DNA from: Manihot esculenta
Lineage: Eukaryota > Streptophyta > Magnoliopsida > Malpighiales > Euphorbiaceae
Direction: 5' to 3'
Assembly (NCBI RefSeq): GCF_001659605.2
Contig: NC_035171.2
Span: forward strand, 11,773,835 to 11,837,834
DNA length: 64,000 nt
The translations under genes were made by a program, and so were the position numbers. The notes under the pieces are model-generated. The model saw only the letters and a program-made list of their open reading frames with translations. It was not told the origin of the DNA and did not search any database. Shown here one piece after another: positions 1 to 10,704 of the stretch. Position 1 is the stretch's first letter; every line of letters begins with the position of its first letter.

Positions 1-167
1 CAGCACAACACAAGCCACTGCTGTTTCGCACAATCATACCAAAACCAAAGTTGCAATTAGGTTGAACTGAAATATCTATATTACATTTATAATGACCCAT
101 CATAGGAGCCTTCTATAAAATTTCACCCACTTCATCATAATATTGTTTGTCCCTTTGGTTTGCCACC
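1..167 (-). pseudogene. LINE piece 7: RNase H domain, 3' end of ORF2
   Basis: On the minus strand this encodes the start of the RNase H domain found at the C terminus of many plant L1-type LINE ORF2 proteins. Visible are APMMGHYKCNIDISV, the usual W.PP..G..K.N.D pattern, followed by GFGMIVRNSSGLCCA, the G.G.V.RD..G pattern. At least one internal stop is present. Position 167 is the left copy of the CCACC duplication of the LTR element that begins at 168; reading resumes in the same frame at 18106-18390. The rest of the domain and the LINE 3' end lie left of the window. Dead LINE sequence, confidently identified by the frame continuity across the insertion. Confidence 0.75.
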
Positions 168-661
168 TGATGACCGTCAGGCTTCCTCTACCCTGGGCGA
201 GGCCGGGCCTAAGAGGAAAACAATGGCCTAAAATCCATCAAGCTCTCCTTTAACTGACCAACTCAGCATCTCAGGTCTCGATCCAGACACGCCGGGCCGG
301 GTGGGTTACCTGCGAGCCCAGACCCAGCAGGAAGAAGCCAGCTCAGTGATGTGATGTGAGGGAGAGGAGTTGGTCCAGTCACTTCGCAGCCCTGTCCGCA
401 CGCGCGCCAGAAGAATTAAATGGCCGCTTGGCGTGAAGAGGGGGTCTAACACGTCTATACGTACGGGCCTGAGTGACATAGACAGGTAGCACAATAGCAG
501 GAACTAGAGGGGCAGGTAAAAGGGGAGGGGGTCTTCTCTTTCCTTCTTCTTCTTTTTTTGCTTCTTCCTCGGCTCCATATTTTTACTTTATTTTTCTCTG
601 TAACTCTTACCTATCCATACTACCCTAGTTCATGAATCTGACTTGAGCGTTGGAGGGTCTC
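168..661 (+). repeat. Left LTR of the Tat-like element, first part
   Basis: Matches 17453-17949 over its length, sharing for example CTTCCTCTACCCTGGGCGAG and CTCAGCATCTCAGG. It breaks off at GGAGGGTCTC, where E1 is inserted, and resumes at 10419. Confidence 0.85.
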
Positions 662-2850
662 TGTAATACCCGGCTAGACTCCGGTATCGGAATTCCTACC
701 GTCCGGTGGAATCTCGGATGTCGGAAGCCTCTAGTAGGGTAGAAACATGTTTTCATAAAATGTTTTAAGGTATTTCATGGTTTTAAGTAAAATGAAAATG
801 AGTTTTTGCATGAAAACAACCTTGAAGGAAAACTCAGGTTCGACCACCGAACCTCAAGTTCGGCCGCCGAACATGCATGCCTTCGGGAGCGCTTTTAGGC
901 CCCCGAAAGCATAAGTGAGGGAAGTCCAGGTTCGGCCGCCGAACATGGCATGCATGCGGAGGCACATTTGGCCCCCGAACGTGGCCTGGCCAGCCACTAT
1001 AAAAGGGTCCCTTAGCCGAAAACGGGCGAGCTTTTTCCCCATTTTCAGCCAAGGTGAGCTCTCCGCCGTCCCTCACCGATCTTGAGTTCTTTCCTTCCAA
1101 TCCTACTCGATTTTCATGAGTTTTTACTTTGTTTTGAAGATTTTCGAGTTTTAAGCAAGTTTTGGAGCTTTGAGGTTCAAGAAGTCAAAAATCTCCCACC
1201 TCCGAGTTTAGGACGTCTCTCTCTCGATCTTCAAGAGGTAAGAGCCGATCTTAAGCTCATTTCATGTTTAAAGTGAGTTTTATGCAAGATCTATGGGGTA
1301 GAATGCATGTTTAGCTCATAGTTAGGTTTTTGAGTTAATATTATGTTTTGAGCAATGTATGTTGGATTTGTGTTGTTGTTGTGTGTTGTAGTTGGGGTTT
1401 AAGTTAGTTTGAAGCCCCTAGGAGCCAATGTATGTATATTTGCATGTTTTGGTTGAGCTAAATGCATGATTGGAAGTTTTGGAGGCAAATGTGCTTAAAG
1501 GAGCCAAGTTTCTGCCCTTTGGCAGAAACCAGGTTCGGCAGCCGAAGGAACTTTCGGCCGCCGAACATGGCTGGGGAGGCAGGCCTTTCGGCTGCCGAAG
1601 TTGCCCCCGAAAAGAGACTTTCGTCTCTGTCTGGGACTTTCGGCCGCCGAAGGTACCGCCGAACCTGCCATGTTCTGCCTTCCTTTGCATGTTTTTGCAT
1701 GATTGTTTCATGTTGTTTTAAGGGGTTTTTGGGGAGTAGTTTAGAGTTATGTTCATGTTTGTTTGGTCCCTCATTTGAGTCCACCTGTGTAGGTTCGGAC
1801 CCGAGGAACCGAGGACCCCAGCAGTGAGTCAGCTGCTCCAGTGTCTGGTCAGAGCTACCCAGAGGTGAGTGGAATAACTCATTATGTTTTAAAGCAAATA
1901 ATGGACTTTTTAGCATGTTTCACGCATCATGAATGCCATGTGATGATTAGGTTGTTTGCATTAGAATTCACGAATATGTTGCATTGCATATTTAAATGTT
2001 GATGTGGATGAAAGTTGGATGATCCATAGCCCTCGATCTATGATGTGACGATGTGATATGTACGGTACAGAATGTAAGACCAGTGGGACCCATTCTACGT
2101 TCGCTGGCACCATGTAAGGGAAAGACCAGGACCCATTCTACGTTCTGGCACAGTTGGACTGTTATGTTATGCTATGTTATGTAAGAGAAAGACCAGGACC
2201 CATTCTACGTTCTGGCACAGTTGGACTATGTAGAGGGCTATTGGTGACAAGTTCATCCTTGATGTGATTAGCTGTGATGTGATGCATTCCATGATGCCAT
2301 ACGATTTAAATGTTTTTATTTTTCTGCTCACTGGGCTCTAGTAGCTCACCCCTCTCCCATTTTCCCCAGGATTGCAGGTACAGGGTAGACCAAGAGATCC
2401 GTAAGAGTAATGAAGTCATGTGTTTGTAATAGATAGTGTGGACATGATAAATGTATTAATGTTATGTATAAGTACAGTTTAGTCATGTAATGACTTTGAG
2501 GATTAGAGGTTGTGCTTGACTATATGTATGAGATATCCCTCTTAATACATGATCTTAGATATTTAATGATGATTATGCAAACCAACTCAACTTATGATGT
2601 ATCGCCCTTTGGGGCATTGATGAGATCCCACTGAGGGGTCATGATTATGATTATGTTTATGTGCAGTGCTTGCACAGGTTGAGTTTGGTGTATGAATGAA
2701 AGAAAAGTTTTAAATTTTTATGTTTTTTCTTGATCATGTATGGGATTAAACAGGTTTACAGGTTGCATGTTAGGCTTGCTACGGGTCCCGGCGGCCTTAA
2801 GCCGACCTGGATCCTAGCGCCGGTAGCGGTCCGATTTTCGGGTCGTTACA
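662..2850 (+). repeat. E1 5' LTR
   Basis: Starts TGTAATACCCGG and ends GGTCGTTACA. It holds two clusters of TTCGGCNGCCGAA palindromes (about 834-990 and 1530-1660), a TATA box between them, a conserved GAGGTAAG at about 1237, and short hairpin repeats (GACCAG...CTGGCAC) at 2080-2225. Confidence 0.92.
998..1004 (+). promoter_or_regulatory. TATA box of E1 5' LTR
   Basis: TATAAAA in the context GCCAGCCACTATAAAAGGG. The same motif and context recur in the other chromovirus LTRs (8566, 12791, 18657, 34208, 37344, 46818 on plus; about 26163, 32697 and 58524 on minus). Transcript start is inferred about 25-30 bp downstream. Confidence 0.7.
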
Positions 2851-2853
2851 GAA

Positions 2854-2867
2854 TGGTATCAGAGCCC
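2854..2867 (+). other. E1 primer-binding site (initiator tRNA-Met)
   Basis: TGGTATCAGAGCCC starts three bases after the LTR end. It is complementary to the 3' end of plant initiator tRNA-Met, the usual primer of Ty3/gypsy elements. Confidence 0.9.
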
Positions 2868-3121
2868 TAGGTTCATAGGATCGGACCTAGAGTGTCGGGC
2901 TCATAGATGTTATAGAAGGTCAAGCACAATAGGAAAGATCATGTCCACTAGGATAGGATGTGGAGTCCTGTCTTGTATGATGATGTGATATGCCATGATT
3001 ATATACATGTGCATTGATGCTATGATATGAATGATGTATATGTGATGAGGGTTCATGTGTGCCCACATGAACCATATGATGCTAATGTTTGTGTGATGTG
3101 TACTGTTTTTCAGAAAACAGG

Positions 3122-6100
3122 ATGAGAGGAACTCGTCGATCTGCACGATTGACTGGAGTGCCACCTGAGGATGAGGGCACGAGCGCCCGTCCTCCTACAT
3201 TGCCTAGGGCAATGTCTTGTAGAGCAAACAGAGAAAGAGTGTCAAGGGACCCTAGAAGGTCTTTTGATGCTAGCAGAAGGGGGACAGATAGAGGAGGAAG
3301 TTCTTCAGATGTGAGGGAGGTTATGGAAGAGGATCAGAGGAGGGATGGGAATCTGGATGTTAGCATGGAGGAAGAGGGGACAGGGGAGTCGCAGGGAGGC
3401 GTTCAGGCCTCGGGGTATGGTTTTCCACCCCATTATCCACCCTTCCCACAGGGTTCAGGGTATCCGATGGGAGGTACATCGGATTATTCCAGCTTTAACC
3501 CCTACCCTACCTACATGCCTTATCCACCTTTCTACCCACCTTACACACAGTACCCAGCTTATCCACCCTCACCCTTCTATCCAAACCCGACAAACCCCAC
3601 CTCGGGGAATGCTGCACCCCCACCTCCACCACCTACAGAACCAGCAGCCCCAGTTACTCAACCTCCCAAACCTAGCTCAGCCGGTGGGAGCAAGGTAAAG
3701 ATGACAGATTACCTCAAGCTGGATGCTCCCAAATACAAGTCAGGGGATGGCCCCTTTGAGTATCTGAGAGTAGTGAAGACAATAACTGATGAGCTAGGGG
3801 CGGATGATAGCAGGGCCATTCAGATGGCAGGGTTCACCTTAAAGTGCAAGAAGGCACGGGAATGGTTCAAGTGTTATGTGGACCCGAGACTAGACGGCAT
3901 GACATGGGAAGAATTTGCGAATGAGTTCGCGGGTTGGGCTTTTCCAGACAGTTCCAGAGAACTGAAGATGATTGAGTTTGAACAGCTGAGGTAGACAGAA
4001 CACATGAGTGTGGAGGAGTTCACAGATAAATTCTTAGAGCTATTGCCTTTTTTAGGGCAAGCTCTAGATACCGATTCGAAGAAAGCCAAGAGATATGTTA
4101 TGAAGCTGCATTCCAGGTACTCCTCGTTGATTCAGTCAGTTGAGAGGGAAAGTTTCCACACTGTGGTGGATATGGCTCGAAGGATGGAGGCGAGTGCTAT
4201 CGTTGAGGGGTCAGTGAAGCAGTCAGTGACCCAGTCTTCAGGGGTTAAGACCCCAGGCAGAGGAGGGCCAGGTCTCTCTTCTCAGGGCTCAAGTAGCAAG
4301 AGGTGGAATAACACCACCAAGAAACCGAAGAAGAACAAGTTTTGGAGTAAGTTGAAATCTGGTCTGGGATTCGACGGTGGCTCGAGCTCAGGTTCAGACG
4401 GTACAGAATGCCAAAAGTGTGGGAGGCCGCACAGAGGAGTGTGTCGAGCTGGGACAAATTCATGTTTCAGATGTGGACAGGAGGGACACATGGCTCGGGA
4501 GTGTCCTAGAGCACCTTTGATGGGCCAGCCCCAGCAGACAGCTTCTGGTAGTGTGGCACAGCCAGCAGCTCCAGCCACAACTCAGGGCAGTGGCAGAGGT
4601 AGAGGGAGAGGGGCAGCCTCTTCTTCTGGTTCCCGAGGTGAAGGTCCATCAGCTCCAGCCAAGATCTTCACCATGACTCAGCAGGAGGCTAACACATCCA
4701 ACACCGTGGTGTCAGGTAATCTCGTCATTGGGTGTTCTGATGTGTATGCATTAATGGACCCGGGTGCATCTCATTCATTTATTACTCCGAGAGCCGTTGA
4801 GAGGTTGGGTCTGATAGTCTCTGGGTTAGAGTGTCCCCTATGGGTCAGTGGACCCAAATGTGACCCGTCAGTGGCAGAGTCAGTCTGCCAGTACAGTCCA
4901 GTTTTTGTTGAGGGAAGATGCCTCTCCGCCGACCTTGTGGTTCTAGATTTGACAGATTTTGACGTCATTCTAGGGATGGATTGGCTATCTACCCATGGTG
5001 CTACCTTGGACTGCAAGGACAAGGTAGTCAGGTTCAGAGATCAGAACGGGTCAGAGATCGTCTTCAGAGGAGACAAAAGGGGTACACCTAGAGGTCTGAT
5101 ATCAGCTCTTCAGGCTCGTAGGTTGCTTAGGAAGGGATGTCAGGGGTATTTGGCTCATGTGAGAGAGCTTAGTAGTCAGGTCAAGGAGCCAGCCTCGGTG
5201 CCAGTTGTCAGAGAGTTTCAGGATGTCTTCCCAGATGAGCTTCCAGGTTTACCACCTGCTAGGGAGATAGAGTTCGAGATAGAGTTGGTGCTTGGAACTA
5301 GACCGATCTCTATCCCTCCCTACAGGATGGCCCCAGCCGAGTTGAGGGAGTTGAAAGAACAATTGCAGGAGCTGGTAGAAAGGGGCTTCATCCGATAGAG
5401 TACCTCACCTTGGGGTGCACCAGTTTTGTTCGTGAAAAAGAAGGATGGATCCCTTAGACTTTGTATCGACTAAAGGCAGTTGAACAAAGTCACTACCAAG
5501 AATAAGTACCCATTGCCAAGGATCGACGATCTATTCGACCAGCTAGCTGGAGCAGGTTGTTTCTCCAAAATAGATCTGAGATCGGGGTACCATCAGCTAA
5601 GGATAAGGGATGAGGATGTGCCGAAGACAGCCTTCAGGACCAGATATGGGCATTTTGAGTTCCTTGTAATGCCGTTCGGGTTAACCAACGCCCCTGCAGC
5701 ATTCATGGATCTCATGAACAGAGTGTTTAGCCAGTACCTGGATCACTTCGTTATTGTCTTCATAGATGATATCTTAGTGTATTCCAGGAATGCAGAGGAG
5801 CATGCCCATCATCTTCGGTTGGTCTTGCAGACCTTGAGGGAACATGGCTTGTATGCCAAGTTCTCTAAATGTGAGTTCTGGCTGAGGAGCATTTCGTTCT
5901 TGGGGCATGTAGTGTCAGAGAATGGGATTGAGGTGGACCCCAAGAAGACAGAAAATGTGGCTAACTAGCCTAGACCCACTTCAGTGACGGAGATCAGGAG
6001 TTTCTTGGGTTTGGCAGGTTACTACAGGAGGTTCGTTCAGGACTTCTCGAAAATAGCGGCTCCTCTGACCAGACTAACCAGGAAGAATCAGAAGTTTCTG

Positions 6101-8101
6101 TGGACCGACCAGTGCGAAGAGAGTTTTGAAGAGCTTAAGAAGAGGTTGACTTCAGCACCAGTTTTAGCTCTACCATCTAGTGATGAGGACTTCACGGTCT
6201 TTGGTGATGCGTCCCGAGTGGGACTGGGTTGTGTGTTAATGCAGAATGAGAGGGTGATTGCTTATGCTTCTAGACAGCTGAAGAAGCACGAGTTAAATTA
6301 CCCCACGCATGACCTAGAGATGGCAGCAGTAATCTTTGCACTCAAGATGTGGAGGCACTACCTCTATGGGGTTAAATGTGAGATCTTTACAGATCATAAG
6401 AGCCTGCAGTACATCCTGAGTCAAAGAGATTTGAACTTGAGACAGAGAAGATGGGTGGAGCTGCTGAGTGACTATGATTGCAAGATTCAGTACCATCCGG
6501 GTAAGGCGAATGTTGTGGCAGACGCCTTAAGCCGGAAATCACTCGGCAGTTTATCCCACATATCGGCAGAGAGGAGGCCAGTGGTGAAGGAGTTTTACAA
6601 GCTCGTTGAGGAAGGTCTTCAGTTGGAGTTGTCTGGTACAGGTGCTTTGGTAGCCCAGATGAGAGTGGCACCCGTGTTTCTGAAGCAGGTGGCTCAGAAA
6701 CAACATGAGGACCCAGAGTTAGTGAAGATTGCCAGGACGGTTCAGTCAGGCAAAGATAGTGAGTTCAGATTCGACAGCAAAGGGATCCTCCGCTATGGGA
6801 GCAGACTATGTGTACTAGATGACATAGGGCTAAAAGGAGACATTATGAGAGAGGCTCATAATACAAGATACAGCGTTCACCCCGGAGCCACCAAGATGTA
6901 TCAAGATCTGAAGAAGGTTTATTGGTGGCCAGCTATGAAGAAAGAAGTGGCACAGTTTGTGTCAGCCTGCGAAGTGTGTTAGAGGGTGAAGCTGGAACAT
7001 CAGAAGCCGGCTGGAATACTTAACCCGCTACCTATTCCAGAGTGGAAATGGGAAAATATAGCTATGGACTTCGTAGTGGGGTTACCGGCGACGTCCAACA
7101 GATTAGACTCCATATGGGTGATTGTGGACAGACTCACCAAATCTGCTCACTTCATCCCTGTCAGGAGTGGCTATTCTGTGGACAAGTTGGCGCAGGTGTA
7201 CGTTGATGAGATCGTCAGGCTGCATGGGGTTCCTGTTTCGATAGTGTCAGATAGAGGGCCCCAGTTCACCTCCAGGTTTTGGCGGAGTCTGCAGAATGCC
7301 ATGGGTACTAGGTTGGATTTCAGTACTGCCTTCCACCCCCAGACGGACGGACAATCAGAAAGGACCATCCAGACCATAGAGGATATGCTCAGAATGTGTG
7401 TGCTGGACTTTGGCGGTTCTTGGAGGCAGCATCTACCTTTGGTGGAGTTTGCCTACAATAACAGCCATCATGCTAGCATCGGGATGGCTCCATATGAAGC
7501 TTTATATGGAAGGAAGTGCAGATCACCTGTTTGCTGGGAAGAGGTTGGAGAAAAGGCCTTGGCAGGGCCTGAGCTTGTAGAAATTACCAGCAGGGTAGTA
7601 CCCATAATCAGAGAAAGGATCAAGACTACTGCAAGCAGACAAAAGAGTTATGCAGACATCCGCAGAAGGCAGGTCGAGTTTCAGGAGGGGGATCTGGTAT
7701 TACTCAAGGTGTCTCCTATGAAAGGAGTGGTTCGCTTCGGAAAGAAAGGTAAACTAGCCCCACGATACATCGGACCCTTTGAAATCTTGCAAAAGATTGG
7801 GAATGTGTCGTACAAGCTGGATTTACCTGCTTCAATGGAAAGAATCCATCCGGTTTTCCATGTTTCAATGTTGAGGAAGTTTGTGTCAGATCCGAGCAAG
7901 GTTCTTAGTGAGCCTGATGTGGAGGTCCAAGAGGATCTCACCTATGTTGAACAGCCAGTACGGATCATAGACACCCAGATCAGAAAGCTAAGAAACAAGG
8001 AAATCCCGATGGTGAAAGTCCTGTGGAACCACCACAATTTGGAAGAATGCACTTGGGAGACACGGGAGTCTATGCTCCAGCAGTACCCTCATCTCTTCTA
8101 A
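3122..8101 (+). pseudogene. E1 gag-pol, five in-frame stops
   Basis: One frame of 1660 codons runs without frameshift from MRGTRRSARL. It is cut by stops at 3992 (CAG to TAG), 5396, 5471 (a Tyr codon to TAA), 5966 (TGG to TAG) and 6980 (CAG to TAG), judged against the E4, E6 and E7 copies. Domains in order: Pro/Tyr-rich gag N terminus; capsid region (WFKCYVDP, WEEFANEFAGWAF); an atypical zinc site CQKCGRPHRGVC (residue 430) and a CCHC knuckle CFRCGQEGHMARECP (448); protease DPGAS (546); RT with FIDD (Asp 882 and 883); RNase H with DAS (1029; the usual CDAS reads GDAS); integrase HHCC zinc finger and a D-35-E site (SDRG...QSE); C-terminal chromodomain ending QQYPHLF. Start chosen at the conserved MRGTR after a TTTTCAG stretch. 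Not functional as read. Confidence 0.92.
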
Positions 8102-8172
8102 GGTTAGATCTCTATGTGTTTATGTGCTATGTATGTATGTTATGTTTTATGCCATGCTATGTGCTAGTTGAG

Positions 8173-8209
8173 GAACATTCGGGGATGAATGTTCTTAAGG
8201 GGGGGAGAA
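8173..8209 (+). promoter_or_regulatory. E1 pre-PPT hairpin and polypurine tract
   Basis: GAACATTC-ggggat-GAATGTTC (8173-8194) is a perfect 8-bp stem with a 6-nt loop. AAGGGGGGGAGAA follows directly before the 3' LTR and is the plus-strand primer tract. The hairpin is conserved in E2, E4, E6 and E7. Confidence 0.8.
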
Positions 8210-10418
8210 TGTAATACCCGGCTAGACTCCGGTATCGGAATTCCTACCGTCCGGTGGAATCTCGGATGTCGGAAGCCTCTAGTAGGGTAGAAACATGTTT
8301 TCATAAAATGTTTTAAGGTATTTCATGGTTTTAAGTAAAATGGAAATGAGTTTTTGCATGAAAACAACCTTGAAGGAAAACTCAGGTTCGGCCGCCGAAC
8401 CTCAAGTTCGGCCACCGAACATGCATGCCTTCGGGAGTGCTTTTAGGCCCCCGAAAGCATAAGTGAGGGAAGTCCAGGTTCGGCAGCCGAACCTCAAGTT
8501 CGGCCACCGAACATGGCATGCATGCGGAGGCACGTTCGGCCCCCGAACGTGGCCTGGCCAGCCACTATAAAAGGGTCCCTTAGCCGAAAACGGGCGAGCT
8601 TTTTCCCCATTTCCGGCCAAGGTGAGCTCTCCGCCGTCCCTCACCGATCTTGAGTTCTTTCCTTCCAATCCTACTCGATTTTCATGAGTTTTTACTTTGT
8701 TTTGAAGATTTTCGAGTTTTAAGCAAGTTTTGGAGCTTTGAGGTTCAAGAACTCAAAAATCTCCCACCTCCGAGTTTAGGACGTCTCTCTCTCGATCTTC
8801 AAGAGGTAAGAGCCGATCTTAAGCTTATTTCATGTTTAAAGTGAGTTTTATGCAAGATCTATGGGGTAGAATGCATGTTTAGCTCATAGTTAGGTTTTTG
8901 AGTTAATATTATGTTTTGAGCAATGTATGTTGGATTTGTGTTGTTGTTGTGTGTTGTAGTTGGGGTTTAAGTTAGTTTGAAGCCCCTAGGAGCCAATGTA
9001 TGTATATTTGCATGTTTTGGTTGAGCTAAATGCATGATTGGAAGTTTTGGAGGCAAATGTGCTTAAAGGAGCCAAGTTTCTGCCCTTTGGCAGAAACCAG
9101 GTTCGGCAGCCAAAGGAACTTTCGGCCGCCGAACATGGCTTGGGAGGCAGGCCTTTCGGCTGCCGAAGTTGCCCCCGAAAAGAGACTTTCGTCTCTGTCT
9201 GGGACTTTCGGCCGCCGAAGGTGCCGCCGAACCTGCCCTGTTCTGCCTTCCTTTGCATGTTTTTGCATGATTGTTTCATGTTATTTTAAGGGGTTTTTGG
9301 GGAGTAGTTTAGAGTTATGTTCATGTTTGTTTGGTCCCTCATTTGAGTCCACCTGTGTAGGTTCGGACCCGAGGAACCGAGGACCCCAGCAGTGAGTCAG
9401 CTGCTCCAGTGTCTGGTCAGAGCTACCCAGAGGTGAGTGGAATAACTCATTATGTTTTAAAGTAAATAATGGACTTTTTAGCATGTTTCACGCATCATGA
9501 ATGCCATGTGATGATTAGGTTGTTTGCATTAGAATTCACGAATATGTTGCATTGCATATTTAAATGTTGATGTGGATGAATGTTGGATGATCCATAGCCC
9601 TCGATCTATGATGTGACAATGTGATATGTACGGTACGGAATGTAAGACCAGTGGGACCCATTCTACGTTCGCTGGCACCATGTAAGGGAAAGACCAGGAC
9701 CCATTCTACGTTCTGGCACAGTTGGACTGTTATGTTATGCTATGTTATGTAAGAGAAAGACCAGGACCCATTCTACGTTCTGGCACAGTTGGACTATGTA
9801 GAGGGCTATTGGTGACAAGTTCATCCTTGATGTGATTAGCTGTGATGTGATGCATTCCATGATGCCATACGATTTAAATGTTTTTATTTTTCTGCTCACT
9901 GGGCTCTAGTAGCTCACCCCTCTCCCATTTTCCCCAGGATTACAGGTACAGGGTAGACCAGGAGATCCGTAAGAGTAATGAAGTCATGTGTTTGTAATAG
10001 ATAGTGTGGACATGATAAATGTATTAATGTTATGTATAAGTACAGTTTAGTCATGTAATGACTTTGAGGATTAGAGGTTGTGCTTGACTATATGTATGAG
10101 ATATCCCTCTTAATACATTATCTTAGATATTTAATGATGATTATGCAAACCAACTCAACTTATGATGTATCGCCCTTTGGGGCATTGATGAGATCCCACT
10201 GAGGGGTCATGATTATGATTATGTTTATGTGCAGTGCTTGCACAGGTTGAGTTTGGTGTATGAATGAAAGAAAAGTTTTAAATTTTTATATTTTTTCTTG
10301 ATCATGTATGGGATTAAACAGGTTTACAGGTTGCATGTTAGGCTTGCTACGGGTCCCGGCGGCCTTAAGCCGACCTGGATCCTAGCGCCGGTAGCGGTCC
10401 GATTTTTGGATCGGTACA
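8210..10418 (+). repeat. E1 3' LTR
   Basis: Near-identical to 662-2850. It retains one extra palindrome unit (about 8480-8505) that the 5' LTR lacks, apparently lost there by slippage between palindromes. Its last bases read ATCGGTACA rather than GTCGTTACA. Confidence 0.92.
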
Positions 10419-10540
10419 GTCTCCACTGGGGGCATTCCCGATAGACCCATGACCATCTGTTCTTATTTTGTAGGTCCTTTCATCAAACCGAACATTGAGA
10501 GACTCATATGATGGAGCCATATGATGGAGCAAGAAAATCG
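10419..10540 (+). repeat. Left LTR of the Tat-like element, second part
   Basis: Continues the LTR interrupted at 661, beginning with the duplicated GTCTC. It matches 17945-18100 (GGGGGCATTCCCGATAGACC, CTTTCATCAAACCGAACATT). It ends in GCAAGAAAATCGG, short of the expected TTATCA terminus, and is fused there to an LTR tail of E2. Confidence 0.85.
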
Positions 10541-10688
10541 GTTTGAGTTGGATCATGTCTGGGATTGATCAGGTACACAGAGTTCAGTTTAGGCTTGCTA
10601 CGGGTCCCGGCGGCCTTAAGCCGATCTGGATCCTAGCGCCGAGCAGTTTGTGCCGTTACAGAGGGGTATCGGTTTCCGAGCTGTTACA
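10541..10688 (+). repeat. E2 5' LTR, only the last 148 bp
   Basis: Shares GAGTTGGATCATGTCTGGGA and the unusual tail CCGTTACAGAGGGGTATCGG with the end of the 3' LTR at 14955. Confidence 0.8.
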
Positions 10689-10690
10689 GA

Positions 10691-10704
10691 TTGTATCAGA
10701 GCAT
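10691..10704 (+). other. E2 primer-binding site, degraded
   Basis: TTGTATCAGAGCAT lies three bases after the LTR end, against TGGTATCAGAGCCC in E1. Position matches the other elements; mismatches suggest decay. Confidence 0.6.

Larger units (their letters stand above)
662..10418 (+). mobile_element. E1: complete Ty3/gypsy chromovirus (Tekay/Del type) with dead gag-pol
   Basis: Layout is LTR (662-2850), PBS, gag-pol frame (3122-8101), hairpin and polypurine tract (8173-8209), LTR (8210-10418). GTCTC is duplicated at 657-661 and 10419-10423. The uninterrupted sequence GGAGGGTCTCCATCGGGGG at 17939-17957 serves as an empty-site reference. The two LTRs differ by roughly 1% by eye plus one indel of about 20 bp in the palindrome cluster, so insertion was fairly recent. 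The coding region lacks frameshifts but has five stop codons. Confidence 0.93.

Noticed and set aside
834..1827. Open frames rich in FGGR, RPPK and SAAE on both strands of all chromovirus LTRs (also near 8402-9395, 25272-25722, 31806-32256 and 57708-58297)
   Set aside because: They are translations of the TTCGGCNGCCGAA palindromes, occur on both strands and in several frames, and share no protein family pattern.
3122..8101. Endogenous pararetrovirus as the source of the gag-pol
   Set aside because: Two LTRs, a target-site duplication, an integrase and a C-terminal chromodomain are present, and no movement protein is seen.
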